64,000 bases of DNA from Pontivivens insulae (GTDB lineage: Bacteria > Pseudomonadota > Alphaproteobacteria > Rhodobacterales > Rhodobacteraceae), in contig NZ_OMKW01000001.1 of the NCBI RefSeq assembly GCF_900302495.1, forward strand, positions 124,001 to 188,000, written 5' to 3'. A program made the translations under genes and the position numbers. Below, piece by piece: positions 1-7,827 of this stretch (its first letter is position 1; each line of letters opens with the position of its first letter). The notes under the pieces were generated by a model that did no database searches, was not told where the DNA came from, and saw nothing but the letters and a program-made list of their open reading frames with translations.

Positions 1-848
1 GAGCCCGCGGTGAGCATCGCGATCTCGCCCATCATGCGGATCTGGTGCGCTTCGGTCTGGGCACCGGATTCATCATAGTCGAGCACGATCATCGCGGCGT
101 CCTCAGGATTTTCCTCAGCCCATTTCCAGCCGCGCATCGAGGCGCGGACGAAGCGGACCATGCGGTCGACAAAGGCGGGATCTTCGAGGTTCTCTTCCAG
201 CGCGTAGATGCCGTCCTCAAGCGTTGCAACGCCCTGCTCTTCGTAGCGGAAGGAGATCAGCTCATCCTCGGACACGCCCGCGTCGAGCACCTGACCGTAT
301 TCGTTATAGGTCATGGTGGAGATGCAGTCGGCCTGACGCTGCAACAGCGGATCGACGTTGAAACCCTGCCGCAGAACGGTCACGCCATCCTCACCGCCAT
401 CGGTCGGAATGCCGAGCTGGCTCATCCAGCTGAGGAACGGATACTCGTTGCCGAAGAACCAGACGCCGATGGTCTTGCCGCGGAAGTCCTCGGGGCTCTC
501 AATGCCGGTATCGGCCCAGCAGGTCAGCTGAAGACCGGAGGATTTGAAGGGCTGCGCGATGTTGACGACCGGCACACCCCGCTCACGCGCGGCGAGCGCG
601 GAGGGCATCCAGTTGAGCATGACGTCCGCTCCACCGCCTGCAAGGACCTGAGGCGGCGCGATGTCGGGGCCACCGGGGCGGATGGTGACGTCGAGGTCTT
701 CTTCCTCGTAATACCCGTTTTCGAGGGCCACATAGTAGCCCGCAAACTGAGCCTGCGTGACCCATTGCAGCTGGAGCGTCACCTCATCCTGCGCCATGGC
801 AGGGGCCGCCATCAGGCTGGCGGCGGCGAGTGTCTTGAGCATTTTCAT
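1..848 (-). CDS. ABC transporter substrate-binding protein, NMT1/ThiY-like (3' end missing)
   Basis: Periplasmic binding component of an ABC importer, truncated by the window edge; about 282 residues are visible without a stop. The start at 848 follows an AGGAGAG ribosome site. The N terminus is a signal peptide (MKMLKTLAAASLMAAPAMAQ), followed by the NMT1/THI5-type sequence pattern LQLQWVTQAQFAGYYVALE and later GKTIGVWFFGNEYPF. This family binds pyrimidine-like ligands such as thiamine precursors. The two permease genes follow upstream on the same strand, and the pyrimidine-degradation genes lie next door, so the ligand is probably a pyrimidine or a breakdown product; the ligand itself is inferred. 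Confidence 0.88.
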   Translation of the reverse strand, partial: MKMLKTLAAASLMAAPAMAQDEVTLQLQWVTQAQFAGYYVALENGYYEEEDLDVTIRPGGPDIAPPQVLAGGGADVMLNWMPSALAARERGVPVVNIAQPFKSSGLQLTCWADTGIESPEDFRGKTIGVWFFGNEYPFLSWMSQLGIPTDGGEDGVTVLRQGFNVDPLLQRQADCISTMTYNEYGQVLDAGVSEDELISFRYEEQGVATLEDGIYALEENLEDPAFVDRMVRFVRASMRGWKWAEENPEDAAMIVLDYDESGAQTEAHQIRMMGEIAMLTAG

Positions 849-877
849 TTGGTCTCTCCTTGTTGGAAAGACACCCG

Positions 878-1723
878 TCAACGTCCCCGCTGCGACGGAT
901 GCCAGAAGGTGGCCGCCCTCTCGAGGAGCGTTACCACACCGTAAAAGGTCGAGCCGGCAATGGCCGCGACCAGGATCACCGCCCAGACAACATCGAGCGC
1001 AAGGCGTCCGACCTGGGTGGAAATGCGAAAGCCCATGCCCAATGTGGGTGAGCCAAAGAACTCTGCCACGATGGCACCGATCAGAGCGAGAGTCGTGCAG
1101 ATTTTCAATCCGTTGAAGATGAAAGGCGACGCGGCAGGCAGCTTCAGCTTGGTCAGCGTTTGCCAGGGAGAGGCGGCATAGGTGCGCATCAGATCGCTTT
1201 GCATCCGGTCAGCGGCGGCAAGGCCTGCGACGGTGTTCACCAGCATCGGGAAGAAACACATGGTGGCGACAACCGCGGCCTTGGATTGCCAGCCGAAGCC
1301 GAACCACATCACGAAGATCGGGGCCATGCCGATGATGGGCAGCGCCGCGACGAACGATCCCACCGGCATAACGCCACGCTTGAGGAAGTCTGAGCGGTCA
1401 ACAAGGATTGCGGTGACGAACGCCGCACCACAGCCGAACGCGTAGCCTGAGAGCGCGCCTTTCACGAAGGTCTGTACGAAATCGTCCCAGAGCGTCGGAA
1501 TATTTTGGGAGAAGGCCACGCCGATTGCTGAGGGGGGTGGCAGGATAGCGCCGGGCACGCCCAGGCCGCGCACGAGCAGTTCCCAGATCAGCAGCAACGT
1601 GGCGCCGAACAGCAGCGGCGCGGCCAGAGCGACGGCACGGCCCCGACCACGGGCCAAACGTGCGTTCAACCACCAACCCCCCAGCCAGATCGCGAGGGCC
1701 GCGATGATCAAAGTCATGCTCAT
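878..1723 (-). CDS. ABC transporter permease (SsuC/TauC-like)
   Basis: Inner-membrane permease of 281 residues with about six hydrophobic segments and a BPD_transp_1 domain; the coupling-loop region reads DLMRTYAASPWQTLTKLKLP. It overlaps the neighbouring permease gene by 4 nt, so translation is coupled. With that second permease it should form the heterodimeric channel of the importer whose binding protein is at 1-848 and whose ATPase is at 2851-3630. Likely substrate, by context only: a pyrimidine or related compound. Confidence 0.9.
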   Translation of the reverse strand: MSMTLIIAALAIWLGGWWLNARLARGRGRAVALAAPLLFGATLLLIWELLVRGLGVPGAILPPPSAIGVAFSQNIPTLWDDFVQTFVKGALSGYAFGCGAAFVTAILVDRSDFLKRGVMPVGSFVAALPIIGMAPIFVMWFGFGWQSKAAVVATMCFFPMLVNTVAGLAAADRMQSDLMRTYAASPWQTLTKLKLPAASPFIFNGLKICTTLALIGAIVAEFFGSPTLGMGFRISTQVGRLALDVVWAVILVAAIAGSTFYGVVTLLERAATFWHPSQRGR

Positions 1724-2616
1724 TGCGCCAACCCCATGCGTTTGAGGGTGACCCGCTCAGCCAGAGAGATCGTGGCGATCATGATCGCGGCCAGCACCGC
1801 TGCCGCAATGAGTGCGGCCCAGATCATCATCGTATTGCCATAGTAGCTTCCGTTGAGCAGACGCGCACCGATGCCCGAGATCGCGCCGGTGGGAAGCTCC
1901 CCGACAACAGTTCCCACAAGCGACGCGGCAACTGCGACTTTCAGTGACGCAAACAGATAAGGCATGGAGGTCGGCAGTCGCAGCCGCAGGAAGGTTGTCA
2001 GACCACTCGCATTCCAGGTGCGCATCTGGTCGAGCTGCATATGGGTGGGCGCGCGCAGGCCCTTCACCATGCCGACCGTCACCGGGAAAAAGCTCAGATA
2101 CGTGGCGATGATGGCCTTCGGGATGAAGCCGGGTATGCCCATTGAATTGAACACGACGACGATCATCGGCGCGATAGCAAGGATTGGTATGGTTTGCGAG
2201 GCGATCACCCATGGCATCACGCTCATATCCATCGCACGGGAATAGACGATGGACACGGCCAGTCCGATCCCCAGAGCTGTACCAATGGCAAAACCCGCAA
2301 GCGTAACACTCAACGTTGTCCACATGTGGGGGAACAGACTGCGACGATGGGTGATGCACTCGATGCTGCCCGCACGGCGTCCCTCGACGCAGGATTCAAA
2401 AGTCGTCTTCCACAACTCCGCGCCCACCTGATGCGGTGTCGGCAAGCGGGGCCGGTCCTGATTCCAGGTCGCCTCTACCAGTTGACTGGCCGACAACGTC
2501 GTGTCGGCCCGCGCCGCCTGATCCCGCGCCCATTGGGCATTTAAGGGAACCGCTGCAGCATACCAGAGCCCTAGGATCACAAGCAGCACTGTCAGGATTG
2601 GGACAATCGACCTCAT
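1720..2616 (-). CDS. ABC transporter permease (SsuC-like, second subunit)
   Basis: Permease of 298 residues with an N-terminal membrane anchor, a periplasmic stretch with two cysteines (SCVEGRRAGSIEC), and a C-terminal transport domain containing DQMRTWNASGLTTFLRLRLP, the usual EAA-like loop contacting the ATPase. It overlaps the next permease by 4 nt. A 234-bp gap carrying an inverted repeat separates it from the ATPase gene, which is unusual within an ABC operon. Confidence 0.9.
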   Translation of the reverse strand: MRSIVPILTVLLVILGLWYAAAVPLNAQWARDQAARADTTLSASQLVEATWNQDRPRLPTPHQVGAELWKTTFESCVEGRRAGSIECITHRRSLFPHMWTTLSVTLAGFAIGTALGIGLAVSIVYSRAMDMSVMPWVIASQTIPILAIAPMIVVVFNSMGIPGFIPKAIIATYLSFFPVTVGMVKGLRAPTHMQLDQMRTWNASGLTTFLRLRLPTSMPYLFASLKVAVAASLVGTVVGELPTGAISGIGARLLNGSYYGNTMMIWAALIAAAVLAAIMIATISLAERVTLKRMGLAQ

Positions 2617-2632
2617 TGGACGGCCCCTGCCA

Positions 2633-2725
2633 CTTTGCTCTGAAAATACCTCCGCCGGAGGCGCCCGACATTGCCAGAGACGGTGTCGTTTGCGGCTGTT
2701 GCGATGAGGTATTTTAAGAGCAAAG
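2633..2725. repeat. 20-bp inverted repeat around the Rhodobacteraceae-type CCTCCGG motif
   Basis: The arms 2633-2652 and 2706-2725 are complementary at 19 of 20 positions with a 53-nt loop. The left arm contains AAAATACCTC and runs into CCGCCGGAGG, a variant of the short intergenic motif found three more times in this window. It lies between the ATPase and permease genes of one importer. It could be a small mobile repeat or an RNA hairpin that tunes expression of the downstream permeases. Confidence 0.7.
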
Positions 2726-2850
2726 TAAGACTTGCCGGTCGAAATAGGCCTTGCGGTACAGGCTGAGGAGCCGATGACCGTGAGCGAAGTCGGCCTGTCG
2801 TCCTGCCTCCAACAGGGCGGCAGGCTGCGCCGGGGTCGCTGTGGGCGTGC

Positions 2851-3630
2851 TCAATCCTCAACATGGCCCGCCCTCAATCCTTCACGCACGCGGTGGGCGA
2901 TCTCGATAAACTCACGGCTGTCGCGGATGTCGAGCGGGCGTTCACGCGGCAAGGTGCTTTCGATCACATCGGTAACGCGGCCCGGGCGGGGCGACATCAC
3001 CACGATCTTTGTCGACAGATAGACCGCCTCGGGGATCGAATGGGTGACGAAAGCGATGGTCTTTCCGGTCCGGTCCCAAAGTGCCAGGAGCTGTTCGTTA
3101 AGGTGATCGCGCACGATTTCATCCAATGCGCCGAACGGTTCGTCCATCAACAGCAGGTCCGCATCAAAGGCGAGCGCGCGGGCGATCGAAGCGCGCTGCT
3201 GCATACCGCCCGAAAGCTGCCACGGGTATTTCTTCTCGAACCCGGCAAGGTCGACCAGTCCCAGCGTGCGCGAGACGCGCTCTGCCTGTTCGGCCTTGGA
3301 ATAGCCCATAATCTCAAGTGGAAGGCGGATGTTGCCCCCGATTGTGCGCCAGGGATAAAGGCCCGCAGCCTGAAAGACATAACCATAGGCGCGGGATTTC
3401 CGAGCTTCCTCGGGGCTCATGCCGTTGACGGTGATCGTGCCACCTGTCGGTTGTTCGAGATCGGCAGCGACGCGCAGAAACGTTGTCTTGCCACAACCCG
3501 ACGGCCCGATGAAGCTGACGAAATCGCCCTTCTCGATGGTCAGGTTGACGTCGGAGAGAGCGTGCACCGGCCCGTCATTGGTCTGGAAGGTCAGCGACAG
3601 GTTTTCGGCGGATATGACGGGGGCTGGCAA
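2851..3630 (-). CDS. ABC transporter ATP-binding protein (SsuB/TauB-like)
   Basis: ATPase that energises the importer. Walker A is GPSGCGKTT, the signature is LSGGMQQR, and Walker B is LLLMDEPFGALD, followed by an H-loop region (FVTHSIPEAVYL). The frame is open to an ATG at 3693, but those first codons are the RutR operator itself. A TTG at 3630 with a GAGGAG ribosome site at 3640-3645 gives a 259-residue protein beginning PAPVISAENLSLTF, as expected for the family, so I chose it. The operator at 3671-3686 then lies in the promoter region. Confidence 0.85.
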   Translation of the reverse strand: MPAPVISAENLSLTFQTNDGPVHALSDVNLTIEKGDFVSFIGPSGCGKTTFLRVAADLEQPTGGTITVNGMSPEEARKSRAYGYVFQAAGLYPWRTIGGNIRLPLEIMGYSKAEQAERVSRTLGLVDLAGFEKKYPWQLSGGMQQRASIARALAFDADLLLMDEPFGALDEIVRDHLNEQLLALWDRTGKTIAFVTHSIPEAVYLSTKIVVMSPRPGRVTDVIESTLPRERPLDIRDSREFIEIAHRVREGLRAGHVED

Positions 3631-3670
3631 GCGGGCGGGCTCCTCTAGGTTCGTGCGATTGAGGCAAAGT

Positions 3671-3686
3671 TTGACCGCTTGGTCAA
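3671..3686. promoter_or_regulatory. RutR operator upstream of the pyrimidine importer
   Basis: TTGACCGCTTGGTCAA matches the known RutR consensus TTGACCANNTGGTCAA with a single mismatch. It lies about 40 nt upstream of the preferred TTG start of the ATPase gene, so the importer would be derepressed by pyrimidines like the catabolic genes. Confidence 0.75.
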
Positions 3687-3878
3687 GGGCCATGCCGTGA
3701 TAAAACGGAACCTTGGGGGAGGTGCGCTGAGCAAGCCTGCTCGCTCACGACGTTCCGCAAGTTGCCGGCGCAGAACGCGATCAAGGTTCATCCGTAGGCA
3801 CAGACGGCGCGGATTTCATGATCACGCGTTCCCTGCGTCTTCAGAACAGCGGTGCTGCAATCGCCACGCTGAAGCCGA

Positions 3879-4232
3879 TCACTTCGAACATTGGCGCAAG
3901 GTCGACGGGTATTCGGGGTATTCGGCTTGCCAGATGCTGTAGCTTCCGTCTGTCACGGAGACGTCGAGAATGTGGTCATTCGACCATGTCTCCCCCTCAC
4001 CAGAGCAGGTTGCCATCAGGCGGACGCGCCCGGCCCCTTCCGGCACAACGCCAGTGATGTCGCAGACCGTCTCCATCCGTTCGATCCGGTCGGAATGAAG
4101 GATGAACAGTGCGTCCGTGGCGGGGGATTGGCCTGCTGCCAGTTGGCAGCCTGCCTGATCGCCGAAAACGACCTCTGCCTGTGAAGCTGTAGCGCACAGG
4201 CAGAGGACAAGTGTTGAGAGGACAGCGCGCAT
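3879..4232 (-). CDS. Small secreted protein of unknown function
   Basis: 117 residues. The first ATG at 4232 shares its A with the TGA stop of hydA (TGATG), so the two are translationally coupled. An N-terminal signal peptide (MRAVLSTLVLCLCATASQAE) is followed by a mature domain of about 97 residues with four cysteines, which could form two disulfides in the periplasm. No family is recognised. Its place after hydA and before the importer suggests a role in the uptake or handling of pyrimidines outside the cytoplasm, but nothing shows this directly. Confidence 0.72.
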   Translation of the reverse strand: MRAVLSTLVLCLCATASQAEVVFGDQAGCQLAAGQSPATDALFILHSDRIERMETVCDITGVVPEGAGRVRLMATCSGEGETWSNDHILDVSVTDGSYSIWQAEYPEYPSTLRQCSK

Positions 4233-5695
4233 CACACACCGCTCGGAATGTTGAGGGGGTCGCGCTCGATCTTCCGCGGAGTGTTGAGCGATTTCCACTG
4301 GCTGAGCGCCTTGTGCGCGGATGCGAAGGGCGAGCGGCGGACGAATTTGCCCCGGCCCGGCTGGGGTTGGCTGTTCTGGCCATAGGCCCAGATCACGTCG
4401 CCGCGGCTGAGCGTGTAGCGGGGCTGGGCCTTCAGTTCCATGCCCTCGAACACGTTGTAGTCGATGATGCTCTTCTGGTTGGCGACGCTCACCGTCTTGG
4501 TGATCGTCGGATCCCAGACCACCACATCCGCATCCCCACCGACCATGATCCCGCCTTTCTGCGGGTAGATGTTGAGGATCTTGGCGATGTTGGTGGAGGT
4601 CACGGCGACGAATTCCTCGGGCGTCAGGCGGCCGGTCTCAACCCCTTGGGTCCAGAGCATCGCCATACGCTCTTCGAGCCCGCCGGTGCCGTTGGGGATC
4701 TTGGTAAAGTCGCCGACGCCCATGCGCTTTTGCTCATCCGAAAACGCCGCGTGATCCGTCGCCACCACCTGCAAGGAGCCGGCGGAGAGCCCGGCCCACA
4801 GACTGTTCTGATGATCCTTGGAGCGGAAGGGCGGGCTCATCACCCGGCGGGCGGCATATTGCCAGTCCTTGTTGAAATACTCAGTCTCATCCAGCGTGAG
4901 GTGCTGGATCAGCGGTTCGCCATAGACGCGCATCCCCTTCTGACGCGCGCGCCGGATCGCCTCATGCGCCTGCTCGCAGCTCACGTGCACGATGTAGAGC
5001 GGGGTGCCTGCGGCGTCGGCGATCATGATGGCGCGGTTGGCGGCCTCGCCCTCCACCTCCGGCGGGCGGGAATAGGCGTGCGCCTCGGGGCCATTATTGC
5101 CCTCGGCCAGCAGCTTTTCCTGCATGGCCTGCACAATGTCGCCATTCTCCGCGTGAACCAGCGGCAGCGCGCCCAGCTCGGCGCAGCGCTTGAAGGAGGC
5201 GAACATCTCGTCATCCTCCACCATCAGGGCACCCTTATAGGCCATGAAGTGCTTGAAGGTGTTGATGCCGCGCTTTTGCACGACCTCCTGCATCTCGTCG
5301 AAGATCCCCTCATTCCAGCCGGTGATGGCCATGTGGTAGGAGATGTCGGTGCAGATCTGGTCCTTCGACTTGCGATCCCACTCATCAATGGCGTTGAGCA
5401 GGGAGCCGTCCGCGCCCGGCAGGCAGAAATCGACGAGCATTGTGGTGCCGCCCGCCGCCGCCGCGAACGTACCGGACTCGAAGGTCTCCGCCGCTGTGGT
5501 TCCCATGAAGGGCATTTCGAGGTGGGTGTGCGGGTCGATGCCACCGGGGATGACGTAGGCATCGGTGGCGTCGATGGTCTCATCGCCCTGAAGGTTCTCG
5601 CCAATCGCGGCGATCTTCTCCCCCTCGATGAGCACATCCGCCTTCCACTGCCGATCGGCGGTCACGATGGTTCCGTTCTTGATGACTTTGGTCAT
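4232..5695 (-). CDS. hydA: Dihydropyrimidinase
   Basis: Cytoplasmic amidohydrolase of 487 residues that hydrolyses dihydrouracil or dihydrothymine to N-carbamoyl-beta-amino acids, the second step of reductive pyrimidine catabolism. Metal-binding His56 and His58 lie in DPHTHLEMPF. The lysine expected to be carboxylated is Lys154 in FKHFMAYKG, and the catalytic Asp314 is in ATDHAAF. The length is normal for the family. It overlaps the upstream CdiI-like gene by 4 nt and the downstream secreted protein by 1 nt. Confidence 0.96.
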   Translation of the reverse strand: MTKVIKNGTIVTADRQWKADVLIEGEKIAAIGENLQGDETIDATDAYVIPGGIDPHTHLEMPFMGTTAAETFESGTFAAAAGGTTMLVDFCLPGADGSLLNAIDEWDRKSKDQICTDISYHMAITGWNEGIFDEMQEVVQKRGINTFKHFMAYKGALMVEDDEMFASFKRCAELGALPLVHAENGDIVQAMQEKLLAEGNNGPEAHAYSRPPEVEGEAANRAIMIADAAGTPLYIVHVSCEQAHEAIRRARQKGMRVYGEPLIQHLTLDETEYFNKDWQYAARRVMSPPFRSKDHQNSLWAGLSAGSLQVVATDHAAFSDEQKRMGVGDFTKIPNGTGGLEERMAMLWTQGVETGRLTPEEFVAVTSTNIAKILNIYPQKGGIMVGGDADVVVWDPTITKTVSVANQKSIIDYNVFEGMELKAQPRYTLSRGDVIWAYGQNSQPQPGRGKFVRRSPFASAHKALSQWKSLNTPRKIERDPLNIPSGV

Positions 5696-6081
5696 GGGGT
5701 GGTCCTTTCGTAGGTGCAGGCTTCAAAGGCGATCCGCGCGTCTCGCAAGCCAGCGATAGCCTCATCGAGATCAAGGAGAATACGCTGCACTCTCCTCCAG
5801 AGAGAAAAATTCTCTGACCAGAAGCTAGCGCTCAGTCTGAGTACCGTTTGCAAGAGATCGCCGGGAAAAGCTTCTGCTTCGAGGAGCGGATTTTGCTCAA
5901 GACGTGAAACAGCGACAGAGGCGATTTGCTCGTGCTCGAAGGAGTGGACGAGCAAAAAATAGAGATCACGATCAGAGAGGTTATCAGGTATCTTGTCGAA
6001 TACCTCGGCGAGCACCATCCCATCCAAGGTTAGGGCCCTAGGAATATCGGCCCGCGAGAAGAGACTTCCAACGGAGCTCAC
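5692..6081 (-). CDS. CdiI-like contact-dependent growth inhibition immunity protein
   Basis: 129 residues, acidic and helical by composition, with no signal peptide. The segment LEQNPLLEAEAFPGDLLQTV and the following aromatic SFWSEN strongly recall the pattern N-P-L-x-E-x-x-x-x-P-G-D-L-L then F/Y-W of a CDI immunity-protein family as I remember it; this is not a search result. It overlaps the genes on both sides by 4 nt, and its sequence looks less GC-rich than its neighbours. No CdiA-type toxin gene is nearby. It may be an orphan immunity gene that is co-expressed with pyrimidine degradation. Confidence 0.62.
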   Translation of the reverse strand: MSSVGSLFSRADIPRALTLDGMVLAEVFDKIPDNLSDRDLYFLLVHSFEHEQIASVAVSRLEQNPLLEAEAFPGDLLQTVLRLSASFWSENFSLWRRVQRILLDLDEAIAGLRDARIAFEACTYERTTP

Positions 6082-7328
6082 CCCTCAACCCCCGCCGTTT
6101 CGACCACCGCGTGGAACAGGACGTTCGCACCTTTCTCGGCCCATTCCTGGCTAATCTCCTCCGCTTCGTTGTGCGACAGGCCGTCCACGCAGGGGCACAT
6201 GGCCATCGCCGTGGGGGCCACGCGGTTGATCCAGCAGGCGTCGTGGCCTGCGCCGGAGATGATGTCGCGGTGGGTGTAGCCGAGGCGTTCGGCGGCGGAG
6301 CGGACGGCAGTTACGCAGCCTTCGTCGAATTCGACGGGGTCGAAGCCGCCGACCTTCTCGAACTCGATGCCAAGGCCCATGTCGTCGGCAATCGCCTGAC
6401 CACCTTCACGCAGGCGGCGCTCCATATCTTCAATCACGCTCAGGTCCGGGGAGCGGAAGTCCACCGTGAACACGACCTTGCCGGGGATCACGTTGCGCGA
6501 GTTGGGGTAGACGTCGATATGGCCCGCAGCCCCCACAGCGTGAGGAGCGTGGGACCATGCGATCTCATCGACCAGATCGAGGATGCGGGCCATGCCGAGG
6601 CCCGCATTCTTGCGCATCGGCATGGGGGTGGAGCCGGTATGGCTGTCCTTGCCGGTCACCGTCACCTGTGTCCAGCTAAGGCCCTGGCCGTGGGTGACGA
6701 CGCCGATTTCCTTTTCTTCCGCCTCAAGGATCGGGCCCTGTTCGATATGCAATTCGAAGAAGGCGTGCATCTTGCGCGCGCCGACCTCCTCCTCACCGCG
6801 CCAGCCGATGCGGTCGAGTTCATCGCCAAAGCGTTTGCCCTCAGCATCAGTCTTGTCCTCAGCCCAGTCCTGCGCGTGGACGCCCGAGAAGACTCCGCTG
6901 GCGAGCATTGCCGGGGCGAAGCGGGTGCCCTCCTCATTGGTCCAGTTCGTCACGACGATGGGGTGCTTGGTCTTGATGCCGAGATCGTTCATGGACCGGA
7001 TGATCTCCAACCCGCCCAGCACGCCGAGCACTCCGTCATATTTTCCGCCCGTCGGCTGGGTGTCGAGGTGGGAGCCCACATAGACGGGGAGCGCGTCAGG
7101 GTCCGTGCCGGGCCGGGTCGCGAACATGTTGCCAAGCTGGTCGAGGCCCATCGTGCAGCCCGCGTCCTCACACCATTGCTGGAAGAGGGCGCGGCCCTCC
7201 CCATCCTCATCCGTCAGGGTCTGGCGGTTGTTGCCGCCTGCGACACCGGGGCCGATCTTGGCCATCTCCATCAGGCTGTCCCAAAGGCGATCGCCGTTGA
7301 TCTTCATATTTTCACCGGGTGCAGCCAT
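6078..7328 (-). CDS. Zn-dependent hydrolase, N-carbamoyl-beta-alanine amidohydrolase type
   Basis: 416-residue M20-type amidohydrolase (AmaB/HyuC/beta-ureidopropionase family). It removes the carbamoyl group from N-carbamoyl-beta-alanine, giving beta-alanine, CO2 and ammonia. The metal-site region is GSHLDTQPTGGKYDGVLGVL, followed by TNEEGTRFAP and a second region, ELHIEQGPILE; SGAGHDACW is near the C terminus. The start at 7328 has a GGAG site. Its position next to dihydropyrimidinase fits step three of the pathway. It could also act on N-carbamoyl amino acids. Confidence 0.93.
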   Translation of the reverse strand: MAAPGENMKINGDRLWDSLMEMAKIGPGVAGGNNRQTLTDEDGEGRALFQQWCEDAGCTMGLDQLGNMFATRPGTDPDALPVYVGSHLDTQPTGGKYDGVLGVLGGLEIIRSMNDLGIKTKHPIVVTNWTNEEGTRFAPAMLASGVFSGVHAQDWAEDKTDAEGKRFGDELDRIGWRGEEEVGARKMHAFFELHIEQGPILEAEEKEIGVVTHGQGLSWTQVTVTGKDSHTGSTPMPMRKNAGLGMARILDLVDEIAWSHAPHAVGAAGHIDVYPNSRNVIPGKVVFTVDFRSPDLSVIEDMERRLREGGQAIADDMGLGIEFEKVGGFDPVEFDEGCVTAVRSAAERLGYTHRDIISGAGHDACWINRVAPTAMAMCPCVDGLSHNEAEEISQEWAEKGANVLFHAVVETAGVEG

Positions 7329-7339
7329 GGGGTTTCTCC

Positions 7340-7627
7340 TTACTTCAATTCGACTTCGACGAAGGACATGGGTGCCTCCCCGCCATTGATGACATTGTGT
7401 TCGACGCCAGCGTCACGCGTGTAGGCCGTACCTGCGGGAACCATGACCGTGCGCGAGGTGCCGCCCGGCTCCTCAAGCAACATGGTGCAATCGGTGATCG
7501 CAGTGATGACGTAGTCCATGCCGTGGGTGTGCCAGCCCGTCTCCGCCCCCGGCGCGAAGTCGAACCGGGTGACGCGGGTGCGGGGCGTATCGGCGAGTTG
7601 GGTGGCGGTAGCCTGGGGGCGGGTCAT
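7340..7627 (-). CDS. Cupin-domain protein
   Basis: Single-domain cupin of 95 residues. The first cupin motif is visible as GAETGWHTHGMDYV, with two histidines, and the second half contains AGTAYTRDAGVEHNV, which supplies a further His. It overlaps the 67-residue membrane protein gene by 4 nt and is followed 11 nt later by the amidohydrolase. Small cupins in catabolic operons can bind metals, isomerise or sense ligands; the actual function here is unknown. Confidence 0.85.
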   Translation of the reverse strand: MTRPQATATQLADTPRTRVTRFDFAPGAETGWHTHGMDYVITAITDCTMLLEEPGGTSRTVMVPAGTAYTRDAGVEHNVINGGEAPMSFVEVELK

Positions 7628-7827
7628 TGCGCATCTCCCGCATTCCCTCGGAAGCCCTTGTAGAAATGACAGGCCAGAAACAGCGCCATTACGCCGATGG
7701 CGAAGGGCAGCGCGCCACGCTCTGGCCGGATCGCCGTGAAGAACATCACGACGCCCGTGCTGCCCGCGAAGGCTCCAAACCCTGTCAGCAAAGTCACGCC
7801 GATCAGTCGCAGAATTTCACCCCTCAT
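7624..7827 (-). CDS. Small two-TM membrane protein
   Basis: 67 residues with two hydrophobic segments, roughly residues 6-29 and 38-54, separated by IRPERG; the C terminus is short and polar. It is embedded between mmsA and the cupin gene with a 4-nt overlap on each side, which argues strongly that it is expressed. No family or function is recognised. It may be an accessory membrane protein of the pyrimidine pathway. Confidence 0.75.
   Translation of the reverse strand: MRGEILRLIGVTLLTGFGAFAGSTGVVMFFTAIRPERGALPFAIGVMALFLACHFYKGFRGNAGDAQ

Noticed and set aside
2613-2864. 83-codon minus-strand frame bridging the importer ATPase and permease genes with overlaps at both ends
   Set aside because: Its second half is simply the translation of the inverted repeat at 2633-2725, its start lies within the ATPase gene end, and no ribosome site or family is visible.
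4211-5713. 500-codon plus-strand open frame opposite dihydropyrimidinase
   Set aside because: It is the antisense of a clear enzyme gene in GC-rich DNA, where long antisense frames are expected; its product has no recognisable domain.
6111-7424. 437-codon plus-strand frame opposite the amidohydrolase
   Set aside because: Antisense shadow of the Zn-dependent hydrolase; the minus-strand frame carries all family motifs.
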